Origin: Lentzea sp. NBRC 102530
GTDB lineage: Bacteria; Actinomycetota; Actinomycetes; Mycobacteriales; Pseudonocardiaceae
Assembly (NCBI RefSeq): GCF_030269365.1
Contig: NZ_BSTF01000007.1
Coordinates: forward strand, 186,001-250,000
Direction of reading: 5' to 3'
Length of the DNA stretch: 64,000 bases
The notes beneath the pieces are model-generated. The model did no database searches. It was not told the origin of the DNA and worked only from the letters and a program-made list of their open reading frames with translations. Made by a program: the position numbers and the translations under genes. Shown one piece after another: positions 55,952 to 64,000 of the stretch (position 1 is the first letter of the stretch; each line of letters begins with the position of its first letter).

Positions 55952-57049
55952 TCAAACCTCGTTCCGCGGGCGATTTCGGCGTTCCAGGTAGGCGCCCAGG
56001 CCGCCGAGTTCCTCGCTCGCGATGAACACCGACCGCACGTGGATCAGCGCCTCCTCCACGTGGGCCGCGCAGCCCCACGCCGCGTCACCCCAGGAGTCGG
56101 CCACCTTGATCTCCGCCGGGGCCGGGCACCCGTCCCCTCCGCCCAGCTCACAGCTCTCCGGGTGCGGGGACCGGGACTGGGCCACCGCGGCCTCCCGGAT
56201 CCTCGCGGCACGTTCCGCCGCCTCGGCGTGGTGGCGTTCGATCGCCAGGGCCGCCGTGTCGGTGAAGACCCGGATCAGCGCCCGGTCCGTGTCCTTCGGC
56301 GTGCGCGGGGTCCGGTGGTACATCGCGAACGTGCCCAGCAGGGTGCCGTCCCCGGCGAGGATCGGGGTGGACCAGCAGGCTCTCAGGTCCGCCCGTTCGG
56401 CCAGGTGGCGGAAGTCGTTCCAGAGCGGGTCGGTGGCGATGTCCGCGGTGATGACCGGCTCGCGCCGGTGGGCCGCCGTCCCGCACGAGCCGATGCCCTC
56501 ACCGGTGGCGATGCCGTCGATCGCCTCGTTGTAGAAGTCCGGGAGGCTGGGCGCGGCGCCGTGCCGCAGGGTGCCGTCCGGGGCGGCGAGCAGGACCGAG
56601 GCGACCAGTTCCCGCGGCGCGAGGTCCTCGATGCAGCGGGTCATGCCGTCCAGCACGTCGGCCAGGGGTGCCTGGCGGGCGATCTGCACCAGCAGCGCGC
56701 GGTGGTCGGCCATGAGGTTCTGCGCGTTCCTGACCTGGGTGGTCTCCACGCCGATCACGCGGACGCCGGCCTGGTCGGCGCGGGGTTCGCAGGTCAGGTC
56801 GAAGAACGCCTCGCGCTCGTCCTCGCCGCTGCCCACGACCACCCGGACGTCGCGCTCGGTGCGGGACTCGCCGGAGCGGTGGACGTCGTCGAGCAGATCG
56901 GTGAGCGAGCCACCGTCGCCGAACAGCGCGGTGAACGCCTCGTTGGCCGTCTCGACCTCGTGCGGCGGACCGGTGAAGGCCGCGAAGACGGTGGTGGACT
57001 GCCCGAACAGGGCGCGCAGGTCGTAGCCCCGCATGCCGGACGCACTCAC
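55952..57049 (-). CDS. PAS-like/GAF sensor protein
   Basis: A 365-residue cytoplasmic sensor. An N-terminal PAS-like domain (about 10-115, ALFGQSTTVFAAFTGPPHEVETANEAFTALFG) is followed by a GAF domain (about 125-285) with GEGIGSCGTAAHRREPVITADIATDPLWNDFRHLAERADLRACWSTPIL, the signature of GAF domains of diguanylate-type and phosphatase sensors. The C-terminus has several cysteines (ESCELGGGDGCPAP and WGCAAHVEEAL) but no kinase or phosphatase domain. GAGAGGG lies 8 nt before the GTG at 57049. It probably passes a redox or light-like signal to the ATPase encoded downstream, by inference. Confidence 0.85.
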   Translation of the reverse strand: MSASGMRGYDLRALFGQSTTVFAAFTGPPHEVETANEAFTALFGDGGSLTDLLDDVHRSGESRTERDVRVVVGSGEDEREAFFDLTCEPRADQAGVRVIGVETTQVRNAQNLMADHRALLVQIARQAPLADVLDGMTRCIEDLAPRELVASVLLAAPDGTLRHGAAPSLPDFYNEAIDGIATGEGIGSCGTAAHRREPVITADIATDPLWNDFRHLAERADLRACWSTPILAGDGTLLGTFAMYHRTPRTPKDTDRALIRVFTDTAALAIERHHAEAAERAARIREAAVAQSRSPHPESCELGGGDGCPAPAEIKVADSWGDAAWGCAAHVEEALIHVRSVFIASEELGGLGAYLERRNRPRNEV

Positions 57050-57245
57050 GGCGTTGCCCTCTCGCCATGCGTCACCGGCACGCTGCTGAACCCGGACGCG
57101 CTCTGCTTCGCCCGCTCCCCGGCGGGCGCGCACATCGTAAACGTCGGCGGCCTGCCCGCGTGAGGCGCCCGTCCGGCGTCCACAGTAGACGGTTTGGGTG
57201 GTCGCCGGCGGGGTACCACGGTCTGATCAGAACGAAAGGCGGACA

Positions 57246-58541
57246 GTGGATCCCGCTCCCCTGCTCTACACCGGCGCGGGCCTCGCGACGCTCGCCGCCG
57301 CGTTGTTGCCGCGCCTGCTCGACCGGGCCCCGGTGTCCATGCCGATGGTGTTCCTCGGGGCGGGCGCGCTGACGTTCGCGGTCGTGGAACCGTTGCCCGA
57401 CCCCGATCCGGTCGCGCACAGCACCGTGCTGCTGCACCTGGCGGAGATCTGCGTGATCGTCTCGCTGATGGGCGCGGGGCTCGCGCTCAACCGCGCGGTC
57501 AGCCTGCGCGGCTGGGCGACGACCTGGCGGTTGCTCGCGATCACGATGCCGTTGTCCATGCTGCTGGTGGGGCTGCTCGGCTGGGGTGCGCTCGGGCTGG
57601 GGGTGGCGGGCTCGGTGCTGCTCGCGGCGGCGCTCGCGCCCACCGACCCCGTGCTGGCGAGCGAGGTGCAGGTCGCGGAACCCGCCGAGCACCCCGAGTC
57701 GGACGAGGACGAGGCGCGGTTCGGGCTCACCTCCGAGGCCGGGCTCAACGACGGGCTCGCGTTCCCGTTCACCTACGCGGCCATCGCGATCAGCCTGGCC
57801 GGTGCGGCGCCGTCGCTGTGGTTCGGGCACTGGATCGCGGTGGACGTGCTGTGGCGGATCTCCTCGGCCGTGCTGATCGGGTGGGCCGCCGGGTGGTTGC
57901 TGGGCAAGCTGTTCTTCTCGGTGCCGTCGGAGAAGTTCCGGCTGGCCGAGCACGCCGAGGGGTTCGTGGCGATCGCCGCGACGTTCCTCGCCTACGGCCT
58001 CACCGAACTCGCCGAGGGGTACGGGTTCATCGCGGTGTTCGTGTGCGCCTGCGCCATCCGGGCGGCGGAGCGGCACCACGGCTACCACCAGGTGCTGCAC
58101 CGGTTCGTCGAGCAGATCGAGCGGATGCTGACGGTGCTGATCGTGTTCCTGCTAGGAGGCGCGGCCGTGACCGGGCTGCTCGCGGGCACGGGCTGGCGCG
58201 AGGTGCTGATCGCGGCGGTGATCCTGCTGGTCGTGCGGCCGCTGACCGGGTGGATCGGCCAGTTGCGGGGTCGTACCGGACCGCGCGAACGGTCCGTCAT
58301 CGCGTTCTTCGGCGTGCGCGGGATCGGGTCGCTGTTCTACATCACCTACGCCTTGCAGAAGGGCGAGTTCGGCGGGCAGCAGCACGCGTTGTGGCGGATC
58401 GTCGGGCTGGTCGTGATCGGGTCGATCCTGGTGCACGGGCTGTCGGCGTCACCGGTGATGTGGCTGCTCGACCGGCGCCGGGAGCAGAAGGCCGAGGCCG
58501 AGCACGGCGACAAGGGCGAGGCGAACCGCACGCCGGTATGA
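57246..58541 (+). CDS. Cation:proton antiporter (NhaP/CPA1-like)
   Basis: A 431-residue membrane protein with about 12 helices. The CPA core shows ALAPTDPVLASEVQ, GLNDGLAFPF (with the ion-binding aspartate in the ND pair) and FFGVRGIGSLFY. It exchanges sodium or potassium for protons across the cytoplasmic membrane. The C-terminal tail is charged (DRRREQKAEAEHGDKGEA). AAAGG sits about 9 nt before the GTG at 57246. It is divergent from the GAF protein gene and 85 bp before terC. Confidence 0.92.
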   Translation: MDPAPLLYTGAGLATLAAALLPRLLDRAPVSMPMVFLGAGALTFAVVEPLPDPDPVAHSTVLLHLAEICVIVSLMGAGLALNRAVSLRGWATTWRLLAITMPLSMLLVGLLGWGALGLGVAGSVLLAAALAPTDPVLASEVQVAEPAEHPESDEDEARFGLTSEAGLNDGLAFPFTYAAIAISLAGAAPSLWFGHWIAVDVLWRISSAVLIGWAAGWLLGKLFFSVPSEKFRLAEHAEGFVAIAATFLAYGLTELAEGYGFIAVFVCACAIRAAERHHGYHQVLHRFVEQIERMLTVLIVFLLGGAAVTGLLAGTGWREVLIAAVILLVVRPLTGWIGQLRGRTGPRERSVIAFFGVRGIGSLFYITYALQKGEFGGQQHALWRIVGLVVIGSILVHGLSASPVMWLLDRRREQKAEAEHGDKGEANRTPV

Positions 58542-58626
58542 GATCGCCGCGTCTGGGTATCCCCCGGCGACGACACCCCGGCACAAGCAAGCCGCGCCCC
58601 GACTTCCCCCGGCCACGAGAGGTGAC

Positions 58627-59649
58627 ATGAGCACCGAGCTCGACATCAGCCTGCTGACCTGGGCGCTCACCATCGGTTTCGTCGTCGCGCTGCTGACCGT
58701 GGACCTCGTGGTCGCGGCGAAACGGCCCCACCACGTCGGGCTCGGGGAAGCCGCCGTGTGGTCGGTGGTCTACGTGGCGATCGCGCTCGGATTCGGCGTG
58801 TGGTTCATGCTGCACCACGGCAGCGGACCCGGCACCGAGTACTTCGTGGGCTACCTGGTCGAGAAGAGCCTCTCGGTCGACAACCTCTTCGTGTTCGTGA
58901 TCATCATGACCACGTTCGCGGTGCCCGACGAGCACCGGCACAAGGTGCTCACGTTCGGGATCGTCCTGGCGCTGATCATGCGGGCGATCTTCATCGCGCT
59001 CGGTGCGACGCTGCTCTCGCTGTTCTCCTTCGTGTTCCTGCTCTTCGGATTGCTGCTGATCTTCACGGCGGTGCAGCTCTTCCGGCACCGCGACGAGGAG
59101 CCGGACATCGAGAACAACGTCGTCGTCCGCACCTCGCGCCGCGTCCTCCCGCTCACCGAGGACTACCAGGGCGGCAAGCTGTTCACGCAGGACGGCGGCA
59201 AGCGGGTGGGAACGCCGTTGTTCCTCGTGCTGGTGGCGATCGGCACGATCGACCTGCTGTTCGCGCTCGACTCCATCCCGGCGGTCTTCGGCATCACCGC
59301 GCAGCCGTACGTGGTGTTCTGCGTGAACGCGTTCGCGCTGCTGGGGTTGCGGGCGTTGTTCTTCCTCGTGCAGGGGCTGCTGGACCGGCTGGTGTACCTG
59401 TCGGCGGGGCTGTCGCTGATCCTCGCGTTCATCGGGGTGAAGCTGATCCTGCAGTGGTTGCACGAGGACGTGAGCAAGAGCGTTCCGGAGATCCCGACGC
59501 TGCTGAGCCTCGTCGTGATCGCCGTGGTGCTCGCGGTCGTGACGGTCGCGAGTCTCGTCAAGACCAAACGCGACCCGAGCGCGAAGGCGCGGCCGGGTTC
59601 GTTGCGGACCCGGCGGGAACGCGCGGATGCGAACCAGGAGCGCGGCTAG
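58627..59649 (+). CDS. TerC family integral membrane protein
   Basis: A 340-residue protein with about nine helices, matching the TerC/Alx family: ISLLTWALTIGFVVALLTVDLV, then EYFVGYLVEKSLSVDNLFVFVIIM with the conserved acidic metal-binding residues, and GTIDLLFALDSIPAVFGIT. Members export manganese or help metallate exported proteins; some are named for tellurite resistance. GAGAGG lies just before the ATG at 58627. No ykoY-type manganese riboswitch was recognised in the 85-bp upstream gap. A strong inverted repeat follows its 3' end. Confidence 0.93.
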   Translation: MSTELDISLLTWALTIGFVVALLTVDLVVAAKRPHHVGLGEAAVWSVVYVAIALGFGVWFMLHHGSGPGTEYFVGYLVEKSLSVDNLFVFVIIMTTFAVPDEHRHKVLTFGIVLALIMRAIFIALGATLLSLFSFVFLLFGLLLIFTAVQLFRHRDEEPDIENNVVVRTSRRVLPLTEDYQGGKLFTQDGGKRVGTPLFLVLVAIGTIDLLFALDSIPAVFGITAQPYVVFCVNAFALLGLRALFFLVQGLLDRLVYLSAGLSLILAFIGVKLILQWLHEDVSKSVPEIPTLLSLVVIAVVLAVVTVASLVKTKRDPSAKARPGSLRTRRERADANQERG

Positions 59650-59736
59650 TCCCCGTCCGCCCGTGCGTCCGATCACTCGGCCGGAAGTCCTGTCCGTGCG
59701 CACGCCGCTTCACGAACACGCTGCACGTTGCCGGAG

Positions 59737-59789
59737 CGCACGCGGGGAGCTTTCGTTCGCGCTGACCGCACGCGAGGTCCCCGCGTGCG
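59737..59789. terminator. Bidirectional terminator-like inverted repeat
   Basis: CGCACGCGGGGA (59737-59748) and TCCCCGCGTGCG (59778-59789) form a perfect 12-bp stem with a 29-nt loop in the 196-bp gap between the convergent terC and esterase genes. An ACAGGAAAAC stretch follows. No gene is seen in this gap. Confidence 0.65.
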
Positions 59790-59845
59790 ACAGGAAAACG
59801 TGAGGCTGGCCCGGGTGGGTGCGGGCAGGACTTCCGGGCAGTTGT

Positions 59846-60796
59846 TCAGATGGACCTGAGCACCCGGACGCGGTCGGCGACGGCGCGCTTCGCCACGTCG
59901 GACTCGAAGGCGATCGAGTCGAACTCGTGCGGTGCGCCGGGGTGCAGGTGGAACTCGACCGGAACCCCCGCGCGGCTGAGCTTCAGGGCGTAGCCCAGGT
60001 CCTCGTCGCGGAAGACGTCGAGCTGACCGACCTCGATGTAGGCCGGCGGCAGGCCCGTCGCGTCGTCCAGCCGGGCGGGTGCCGCGGTCGCGGGAACGTC
60101 GGGTCCACCGGCGGCGTCGCCGAGCAGCGCGGGCCACGCGGTGAGGTTGTCGTCGTAGGACCACAACGCGTAGGGCGCGACGTGCGGGTCCACCTCGGTG
60201 GTGCGGTCGTCGAGCATCGGCATGACGAGGACCTGCCGGGCGATGGCCGGGCCGCCGCGGTCGCGGGCGAGGATCGCCAGCGCCGCCGCCATCCCGCCAC
60301 CGGCGCTGTCGCCCATCACGCCGATGCGGGCGGGGTCGACACCCAGTTCCGCGGCGTGGTCGTGCAGCCAGCGCAGTGCCGTGTAGGCGTCTTCCAGCGG
60401 TGTGGGAAAGGGGTGTTCGGGCGCGCGGCGGTACTCGACGGACAGCATCGGCACCCCGCTCGCGGACACGTACCGGGAGACCGGTCCGTCGAACAGGTCG
60501 ATGTGGCCGAAGATGTAGCCGCCGCCGTGGAAGAACAGCACGGCCGGGCCGGGTGTGGCGCCTTCCTTCGCGTACCAGCGCATCGTGATCCGGGCGCCGT
60601 CGTCCGCCGTGGCGTGGTGGTCGGTGGTGGTCACGTCGGCCGGGATCGGCTGGGCCGCGCCGGCCGCGCCGATGATCGGTTCCCACAGGGCCCTGCGCGC
60701 TGGGACGTCGCCGACGGCCGGTGGCGTGGCTGCCGCCATCGCGCCGGCCATCGGGGCCAGCGCGGTGGCGATCTCGGGGTCCAGCCCGAGTGACAT
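59846..60796 (-). CDS. Alpha/beta hydrolase, hormone-sensitive lipase family
   Basis: A 316-residue carboxylesterase of the HSL family. The oxyanion motif HGGGY is at residues 90-94, the nucleophile S164 in GDSAGG (162-167), the acid in GQLDVFRDED and the histidine in GAPHEFDS near the end. No signal peptide, so it is cytoplasmic. It hydrolyses short acyl esters. It lies 26 bp after an NADP-dependent oxidoreductase gene on the same strand, so the two likely form an operon controlled by the MarR-type sites before that gene. Confidence 0.93.
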   Translation of the reverse strand: MSLGLDPEIATALAPMAGAMAAATPPAVGDVPARRALWEPIIGAAGAAQPIPADVTTTDHHATADDGARITMRWYAKEGATPGPAVLFFHGGGYIFGHIDLFDGPVSRYVSASGVPMLSVEYRRAPEHPFPTPLEDAYTALRWLHDHAAELGVDPARIGVMGDSAGGGMAAALAILARDRGGPAIARQVLVMPMLDDRTTEVDPHVAPYALWSYDDNLTAWPALLGDAAGGPDVPATAAPARLDDATGLPPAYIEVGQLDVFRDEDLGYALKLSRAGVPVEFHLHPGAPHEFDSIAFESDVAKRAVADRVRVLRSI

Positions 60797-60822
60797 GGCG
60801 TGCTCCTTTTCGGGTGGGGCGG

Positions 60823-61761
60823 TCAGGCGACGAGGAAGACGACCTTGCCGCGGACGTCGCCGGACGCGGCCTGGACGTGGATCTCGGGCAGGTCGGTGAG
60901 CGGCAGGCGCCGCGCGACGTCGACCCGCAGGTCGCCGGAGTCGACGAGGGACACGAGCTTCGCCAGCTGTTCGGCGTCGCTGCGGACGTAGAGGTTCACG
61001 CCGCGCACGTCGCGTTCCTCGTCGGTGGGCGCGGGCATCCAGATCGTCGTGTTGACGACGGCCCCGCCGGAACGGACCAGCGAAGGGAGCTGCGCCAGGA
61101 CGCCCGGGTCGACCGGGGCGAGGTTGAGCACGAGGTCGACCTGCTCGGTCACGGCCGTGAGCACGCTGGCCGCGGTGTGGTCGACGACCTCGTCGGCGCC
61201 GGCGGTGCGCACGGCCTCGGCGCTGCGCGGGCTGGCCGTCGCGATCACGTGAGCACCGGCCTGTCTGGCCAGCTGGACGGCGTAGCCGCCGACCGGTCCG
61301 CCCGCGCCGTTGACCAGCACGCGGTGCCCGGCCTCCAGCCGGCCGTGGCCGAAGAGGGCCTGGTGGGCGGTGAGCCCGACCAGCGGCAGCGCGGCGGCGT
61401 CGGCGAGCGGGATGCCCTTGGGAGCCGGTGTGAGGACCGCGGCCGGGGCGAGGACGTACTCGGCCGCGGCGCCGGGCTTGGTCATCGGCAGGAAGCCGAT
61501 CACCTCGTCACCGGCCGCGAGGCCTTCGACGCCCTCGCCGAGCGCGTCGACCGTGCCGGCGACGTCGAGGCCCGGGGTGTGCGGCAGGTCAACCGGGATC
61601 GGTCCCTGCATGACGCCCAGGCGGATGTTGCCCTCGACCGGGTTGAACGTCGTGGCCGTGACGCGGACCAGGACCTCCCCCGCCGCGGGGACCGGCCTCT
61701 CGACGTCCTCGTACCGCAGGACCTCGGGGCCGCCGAACTCGTGGAAACGCACTGCCTTCAT
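60823..61761 (-). CDS. NADP-dependent oxidoreductase (quinone oxidoreductase-like MDR)
   Basis: A 312-residue medium-chain reductase without zinc ligands. It starts MKAVRFHEFGGPEVL, has the substrate-loop asparagine in TTFNPVEGNIR and the cofactor motif NGAGGPVGG, as in zeta-crystallin/quinone oxidoreductases. It reduces quinones or enones with NADPH. AAGGAG precedes the ATG at 61761. Two copies of a palindrome also found at the MarR gene lie directly upstream (61782-61799 and 61820-61837), so the enzyme is probably induced by the ligand of that MarR protein, for instance an electrophile or quinone. Confidence 0.93.
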   Translation of the reverse strand: MKAVRFHEFGGPEVLRYEDVERPVPAAGEVLVRVTATTFNPVEGNIRLGVMQGPIPVDLPHTPGLDVAGTVDALGEGVEGLAAGDEVIGFLPMTKPGAAAEYVLAPAAVLTPAPKGIPLADAAALPLVGLTAHQALFGHGRLEAGHRVLVNGAGGPVGGYAVQLARQAGAHVIATASPRSAEAVRTAGADEVVDHTAASVLTAVTEQVDLVLNLAPVDPGVLAQLPSLVRSGGAVVNTTIWMPAPTDEERDVRGVNLYVRSDAEQLAKLVSLVDSGDLRVDVARRLPLTDLPEIHVQAASGDVRGKVVFLVA

Positions 61762-61781
61762 GATCGCTCTCCTTCGCTGTT

Positions 61782-61837
61782 TGCTTCGAACTTGAAGCAT
61801 CTGGGACTGACGGTAGACCTGCTTCGAATTCGAAGCA
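61782..61837. promoter_or_regulatory. Two MarR operators before the oxidoreductase operon
   Basis: TGCTTCGAACTTGAAGCA (61782-61799) and the perfect palindrome TGCTTCGAATTCGAAGCA (61820-61837) lie 38 bp apart. The core CTTCGAATTCGAAG recurs at 62453-62466 before the marR gene. Confidence 0.75.
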
Positions 61838-61854
61838 AAGTGACGTGCGGCACG

Positions 61855-62322
61855 TCAGCGGGGAGGGCCGAGCACGACGTTGCCGGAGATCTCGGCGGCT
61901 TCGGCGAGCAGCGACAGCGGGATTTCGAACCCGTCGGGACGGGGGTCGCGCAGGTCGCGACCGGCGTGGCGGAACATCGTCTCCAGTCCGCCGGGCGTGG
62001 AGATGAGCACCAGGTCAGCCCGCTCGGAGGTGATCCGGTAGCTGTGCGGGATCCGGCGCGGGAGGAACACGATGCCTCCCTCGCGCAGTTCGTGCTCCTC
62101 GTCGCCGGCCCACACCAGCGCGGAGCCGGCCAGCAGGAGGAACACCTCGTCCTCGTTGTTGTGCATGTGCCACGGCGGCGCTTCGCCCAGGCCGGCGTCG
62201 AGGCGACCGACCGTCAACTTCCCGCCGGTCGCCTCGGCGTCGAGCAGGACGCTGAACACGCTCCCGCCGATCCACTCGAGCCGCTGCTGGTCCTCCCGCT
62301 GGGCGAGGTGGGGAATGCTCAA
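61855..62322 (-). CDS. Cupin domain-containing protein
   Basis: A 155-residue single-domain cupin. Motif 1 (PPWHMHNNEDEVFLLLAG) supplies two histidines and a glutamate for metal binding; motif 2 (FLPRRIPHSYRI) supplies the last histidine. It may be a small dioxygenase, for example a quercetin dioxygenase-like enzyme, or a sugar-binding protein. The start is a TTG at 62322, supported by GGAGG 6 nt upstream; no ATG or GTG fits the cupin fold better. It lies upstream of the oxidoreductase gene on the same strand but with operators in between, so it is probably a separate unit. Confidence 0.85.
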   Translation of the reverse strand: MSIPHLAQREDQQRLEWIGGSVFSVLLDAEATGGKLTVGRLDAGLGEAPPWHMHNNEDEVFLLLAGSALVWAGDEEHELREGGIVFLPRRIPHSYRITSERADLVLISTPGGLETMFRHAGRDLRDPRPDGFEIPLSLLAEAAEISGNVVLGPPR

Positions 62323-62452
62323 GGTCGTCCTCCGGCCGGTGGGCGCGGCGGCGCCGCTCCCCGTCCGGAAACCCTGGTGTGCACGGTTGTTCCGGCACCA
62401 CGTCCCCGCCGTGCCCAACTGTGTCCAGCAGTGCTCAGCTCGTCCCCCGCTC

Positions 62453-62466
62453 CTTCGAATTCGAAG
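62453..62466. promoter_or_regulatory. MarR autoregulatory operator CTTCGAATTCGAAG
   Basis: A perfect palindrome 15 bp before the marR ATG, directly upstream of TAGACT (62470-62475), a likely -10 of a leaderless promoter. It is the third copy of the site found twice before the oxidoreductase gene. Confidence 0.75.
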
Positions 62467-62481
62467 CAGTAGACTGCGGGC

Positions 62482-62979
62482 ATGTCCGACTCGCCGCCGT
62501 CGCTCGACCCCGTCCAGCTGGGCGCCTACTTCTCCCTCGTCGAGGTCACCAGCCTGCTGCGGCACGCGGTCGAGCAGCAGCTGAAGGAGGCCGGCGACCT
62601 GAGCTACGTGCAGTTCCAGCTGCTGGCGCGGCTCGGCGACTCGCCGACCGGCAGCCACCGGATGACCGACCTGGCCGACGGCGTCGTCTACAGCCGCAGC
62701 GGCCTGACCTACCAGGTGGGGCTGCTGGAGAAGGCGGGGCTGGTCGAGCGCACGCCGTCCGCCGACGACGAGCGCGGCGTCACGGTCACCATCACCGATG
62801 CCGGCCGCACCCGGCTCGCGGCCGTGCTGCCCGGCCACGTCGAGGTCGTCAGCGGACTGCTCTTCGAGCCCCTGTCCCACGAGGACGTGCACGCCCTGGC
62901 AGGGCTGCTGGAGCCGGTGCGCGACCACATGCGGGCGGCCCCACCGCGTTCGGCCGCGCCCCGCCGCCGCAGGAGCTGA
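62482..62979 (+). CDS. MarR family regulator of the oxidoreductase operon
   Basis: A 165-residue MarR protein: LSYVQFQLLARLGDSPTGSHRMTDLADGVVYSRSGLTYQVGLLEKAGLVERTPSADDERGVTVTITDAG contains the winged helix with the DxRG wing. The C-terminus is Arg/Pro-rich. No cysteine is present, so thiol oxidation is unlikely to be the signal. The ATG follows TAGACT by 6 nt. The same palindrome occurs at its own promoter and twice before the quinone-oxidoreductase-like gene 0.7 kb away, so it probably represses both. It ends 2 bp before the convergent ATPase gene ends. Confidence 0.92.
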   Translation: MSDSPPSLDPVQLGAYFSLVEVTSLLRHAVEQQLKEAGDLSYVQFQLLARLGDSPTGSHRMTDLADGVVYSRSGLTYQVGLLEKAGLVERTPSADDERGVTVTITDAGRTRLAAVLPGHVEVVSGLLFEPLSHEDVHALAGLLEPVRDHMRAAPPRSAAPRRRRS

Positions 62980-62981
62980 CG

Positions 62982-64000
62982 TCACCGCGCCAGGAGGTGG
63001 GCGACCAGCCGCTCCTTGGCCACGGCGAGATGGCGCCGGTACGTGCCGTAGGGCACGCCCAACCGGCGCGCGGTCGCCCGGTGGGTGCCGGACGCCGCGA
63101 TGTAGGTGGCGACGAGGGCGTCGTGCGCCTTGATGCCGACGGGATCGACGCGCAACGCGTCGACGCCCGCTCCGAGGGCACCGCGCAGGTCCGCGACGGG
63201 GTCGGCCGAGTCCGGTGGCACCAGGTGCGATCGGAGCAGGACGCTGGTCGCGAACTCGCGCGGAGCCCGCCACGTGCGCAGCGCGGTGACCACGCCTTCC
63301 TCGAAAGCTCCGCGCGACAGGAGAGCGGGCTCGATCGCGGTCGTCGTCGAGACGCGCAGACCGGCGTGCCGGTCGGGGTCGCGCCAGCGCAGGTCGGCGT
63401 CGAGGACGGCCCGCACGGCGTCGTGGGGAACCAGCCCGTCCGCGGTGGCCTCGACGAAGGGCTGCCGGCGCAGCCACGCGAACACCGTGGTCGCCTCGTC
63501 GTCACCCAACACCTCGCGCAGCGACGACTCGCGCGTGGCGGCGGCCTGGGCGAGGACGTCGAGGGCCCGCCGGTGAGCGGCGCCGGGCACCTCCCCCACC
63601 AGCCGGTCGACCAGGGTCGTGAGCACGTCGCCGGTGGGCTCCCACCCCGCGGCCGAGGCGGCGAGGGACAGCACGAGCGGGTTGCCTCCGGCGAACGCGA
63701 GGACGGCGTCCCGCCGGTGCGGGGCGAGCCCCCGTGCCGCGAGCAGGGAGGCGGACGCTCCGGCGTCGAGCGGACGCACCGGCAGCGCGGTGAAGAGCGG
63801 TGCCCAGCCGGGATCGAGCGTCCACTCGGGATCGGGCGCCGCTCGGCTCGCGAGCACCGCGACCGCGCCGTCCGCGAGCCGGGGCAGGAACGACTCGCGC
63901 AGCCACGGTTCGAGCTGCCCGCACCGTTCGGCGGCGTCGACCAGGAGCACCACGTCCGGCTTGACGCACGCGAGCGCGGCGGCCTCCTCCAGCCCGCGCC
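62982..64000 (-). CDS. Large ATPase/regulator, N-terminus beyond the window edge
   Basis: The frame is open at the right edge and ends at 62982, so about 339 C-terminal residues are visible. A Walker B-like KPDVVLLVDAAE begins the visible part, followed by sensor-type VAVLASRAAPDPEW and the winged region FAGGNPLVLSLAA, as in STAND-type ATPases. The last 50 residues hold a sigma-region-4-like helix-turn-helix (GTHRATARRLGVPYGTYRRHLAVAKERL). This layout suggests an ATP-dependent transcriptional regulator. A P-loop should lie outside the window. Gene partial, so family and length remain uncertain. Confidence 0.7.
   Translation of the reverse strand, partial: RGLEEAAALACVKPDVVLLVDAAERCGQLEPWLRESFLPRLADGAVAVLASRAAPDPEWTLDPGWAPLFTALPVRPLDAGASASLLAARGLAPHRRDAVLAFAGGNPLVLSLAASAAGWEPTGDVLTTLVDRLVGEVPGAAHRRALDVLAQAAATRESSLREVLGDDEATTVFAWLRRQPFVEATADGLVPHDAVRAVLDADLRWRDPDRHAGLRVSTTTAIEPALLSRGAFEEGVVTALRTWRAPREFATSVLLRSHLVPPDSADPVADLRGALGAGVDALRVDPVGIKAHDALVATYIAASGTHRATARRLGVPYGTYRRHLAVAKERLVAHLLAR

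Noticed and set aside
1..64000. Mobile elements, integrases, tRNA genes, CRISPR arrays, biosynthetic megasynthases
   Set aside because: I looked for transposase and integrase motifs, tRNA-like cloverleafs, regularly spaced repeats and PKS/NRPS domains and saw none.

Overview
The window is from a high-GC actinobacterium. The protein families point to the order Pseudonocardiales (Lentzea, Saccharothrix or Actinosynnema relatives). Pointers are a PknB-type kinase, SigE-type ECF sigma factor, RamB regulator, WYL regulator, DUF6069, DUF3040, DUF6461 and Methyltransf_19 proteins, many GTG and TTG starts, several promoters placed for leaderless transcripts, and nrdAB behind a cobalamin riboswitch. 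No rRNA, tRNA, CRISPR array, transposase or integrase was seen, so this looks like ordinary chromosome. Genus-level placement is inference.

Layout. 1-5817 (minus): a tightly coupled operon, SWIM zinc finger protein, 61-residue ORF, DUF5691-like protein, VWA protein, MoxR-like AAA ATPase, DUF5682-like protein running off the left edge. 5950-18298: a mosaic of small units, mostly a regulator paired with one enzyme or membrane protein (amidohydrolase/MarR, WYL/VOC, alcohol dehydrogenase/TetR, DUF6069/TetR), plus a phosphotransferase, a membrane Ser/Thr kinase, a decayed DUF899 gene and an orphan HTH protein. 18395-25494 (minus): a sugar or polyol uptake and catabolism operon, ABC ATPase, permease, lipoprotein, Gfo/Idh/MocA dehydrogenase, TIM-barrel isomerase, ROK regulator. 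25639-30551: an unknown protein, a pyridoxamine-oxidase/ferredoxin-reductase/ferredoxin triple fusion with a divergent TetR, and an AhpD-like protein with a divergent MarR carrying a cysteine-rich tail. 30713-35291: a convergent secreted glycosidase pair, GH95-like and GH76. 35408-44677: an ECF sigma cassette, a P-loop/DUF6461 pair, a three-gene cluster with a membrane CHAT protease, a methyltransferase coupled to a P-loop kinase, and a secreted hydrolase. 44809-49462: the glyoxylate shunt aceA-aceB with divergent ramB and a small ferredoxin. 49482-53616: DUF3040 protein, then class Ia ribonucleotide reductase nrdAB behind NrdR boxes, a B12 riboswitch and a possible 23-codon leader ORF. 53692-64000: TetR/aldo-keto reductase, anti-sigma-like ATPase, PAS/GAF protein, cation/proton antiporter, TerC, esterase, quinone-oxidoreductase-like enzyme, cupin, MarR, and an ATPase running off the right edge.

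How parts work together. A recurring design is one local repressor with near-perfect palindromes in its intergenic region. Examples are GCAAG-N6-CTTGC twice, an AAAC(A/C)AAC...GTT(A/G)GTTA site twice, TGCTTCGAATTCGAAGCA three times, TCGGACA-N3-TGTCCGA, and GCTCATA-N7-TATGAGC. nrdAB appears doubly controlled, by NrdR on DNA and cobalamin on RNA, as expected where a B12-dependent reductase exists elsewhere in the genome. aceA and ramB share an intergenic region with repeated TTGCGAA boxes.

Most promising for new biology: the CHAT protease with its cysteine-motif and membrane neighbours (37793-41865), the SWIM/VWA/MoxR operon with its coupled small ORF (1-5817), the leader ORF between riboswitch and nrdA (53246-53317), and the triple-fusion reductase (26582-28570). 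All calls come from reading the sequence without database searches.
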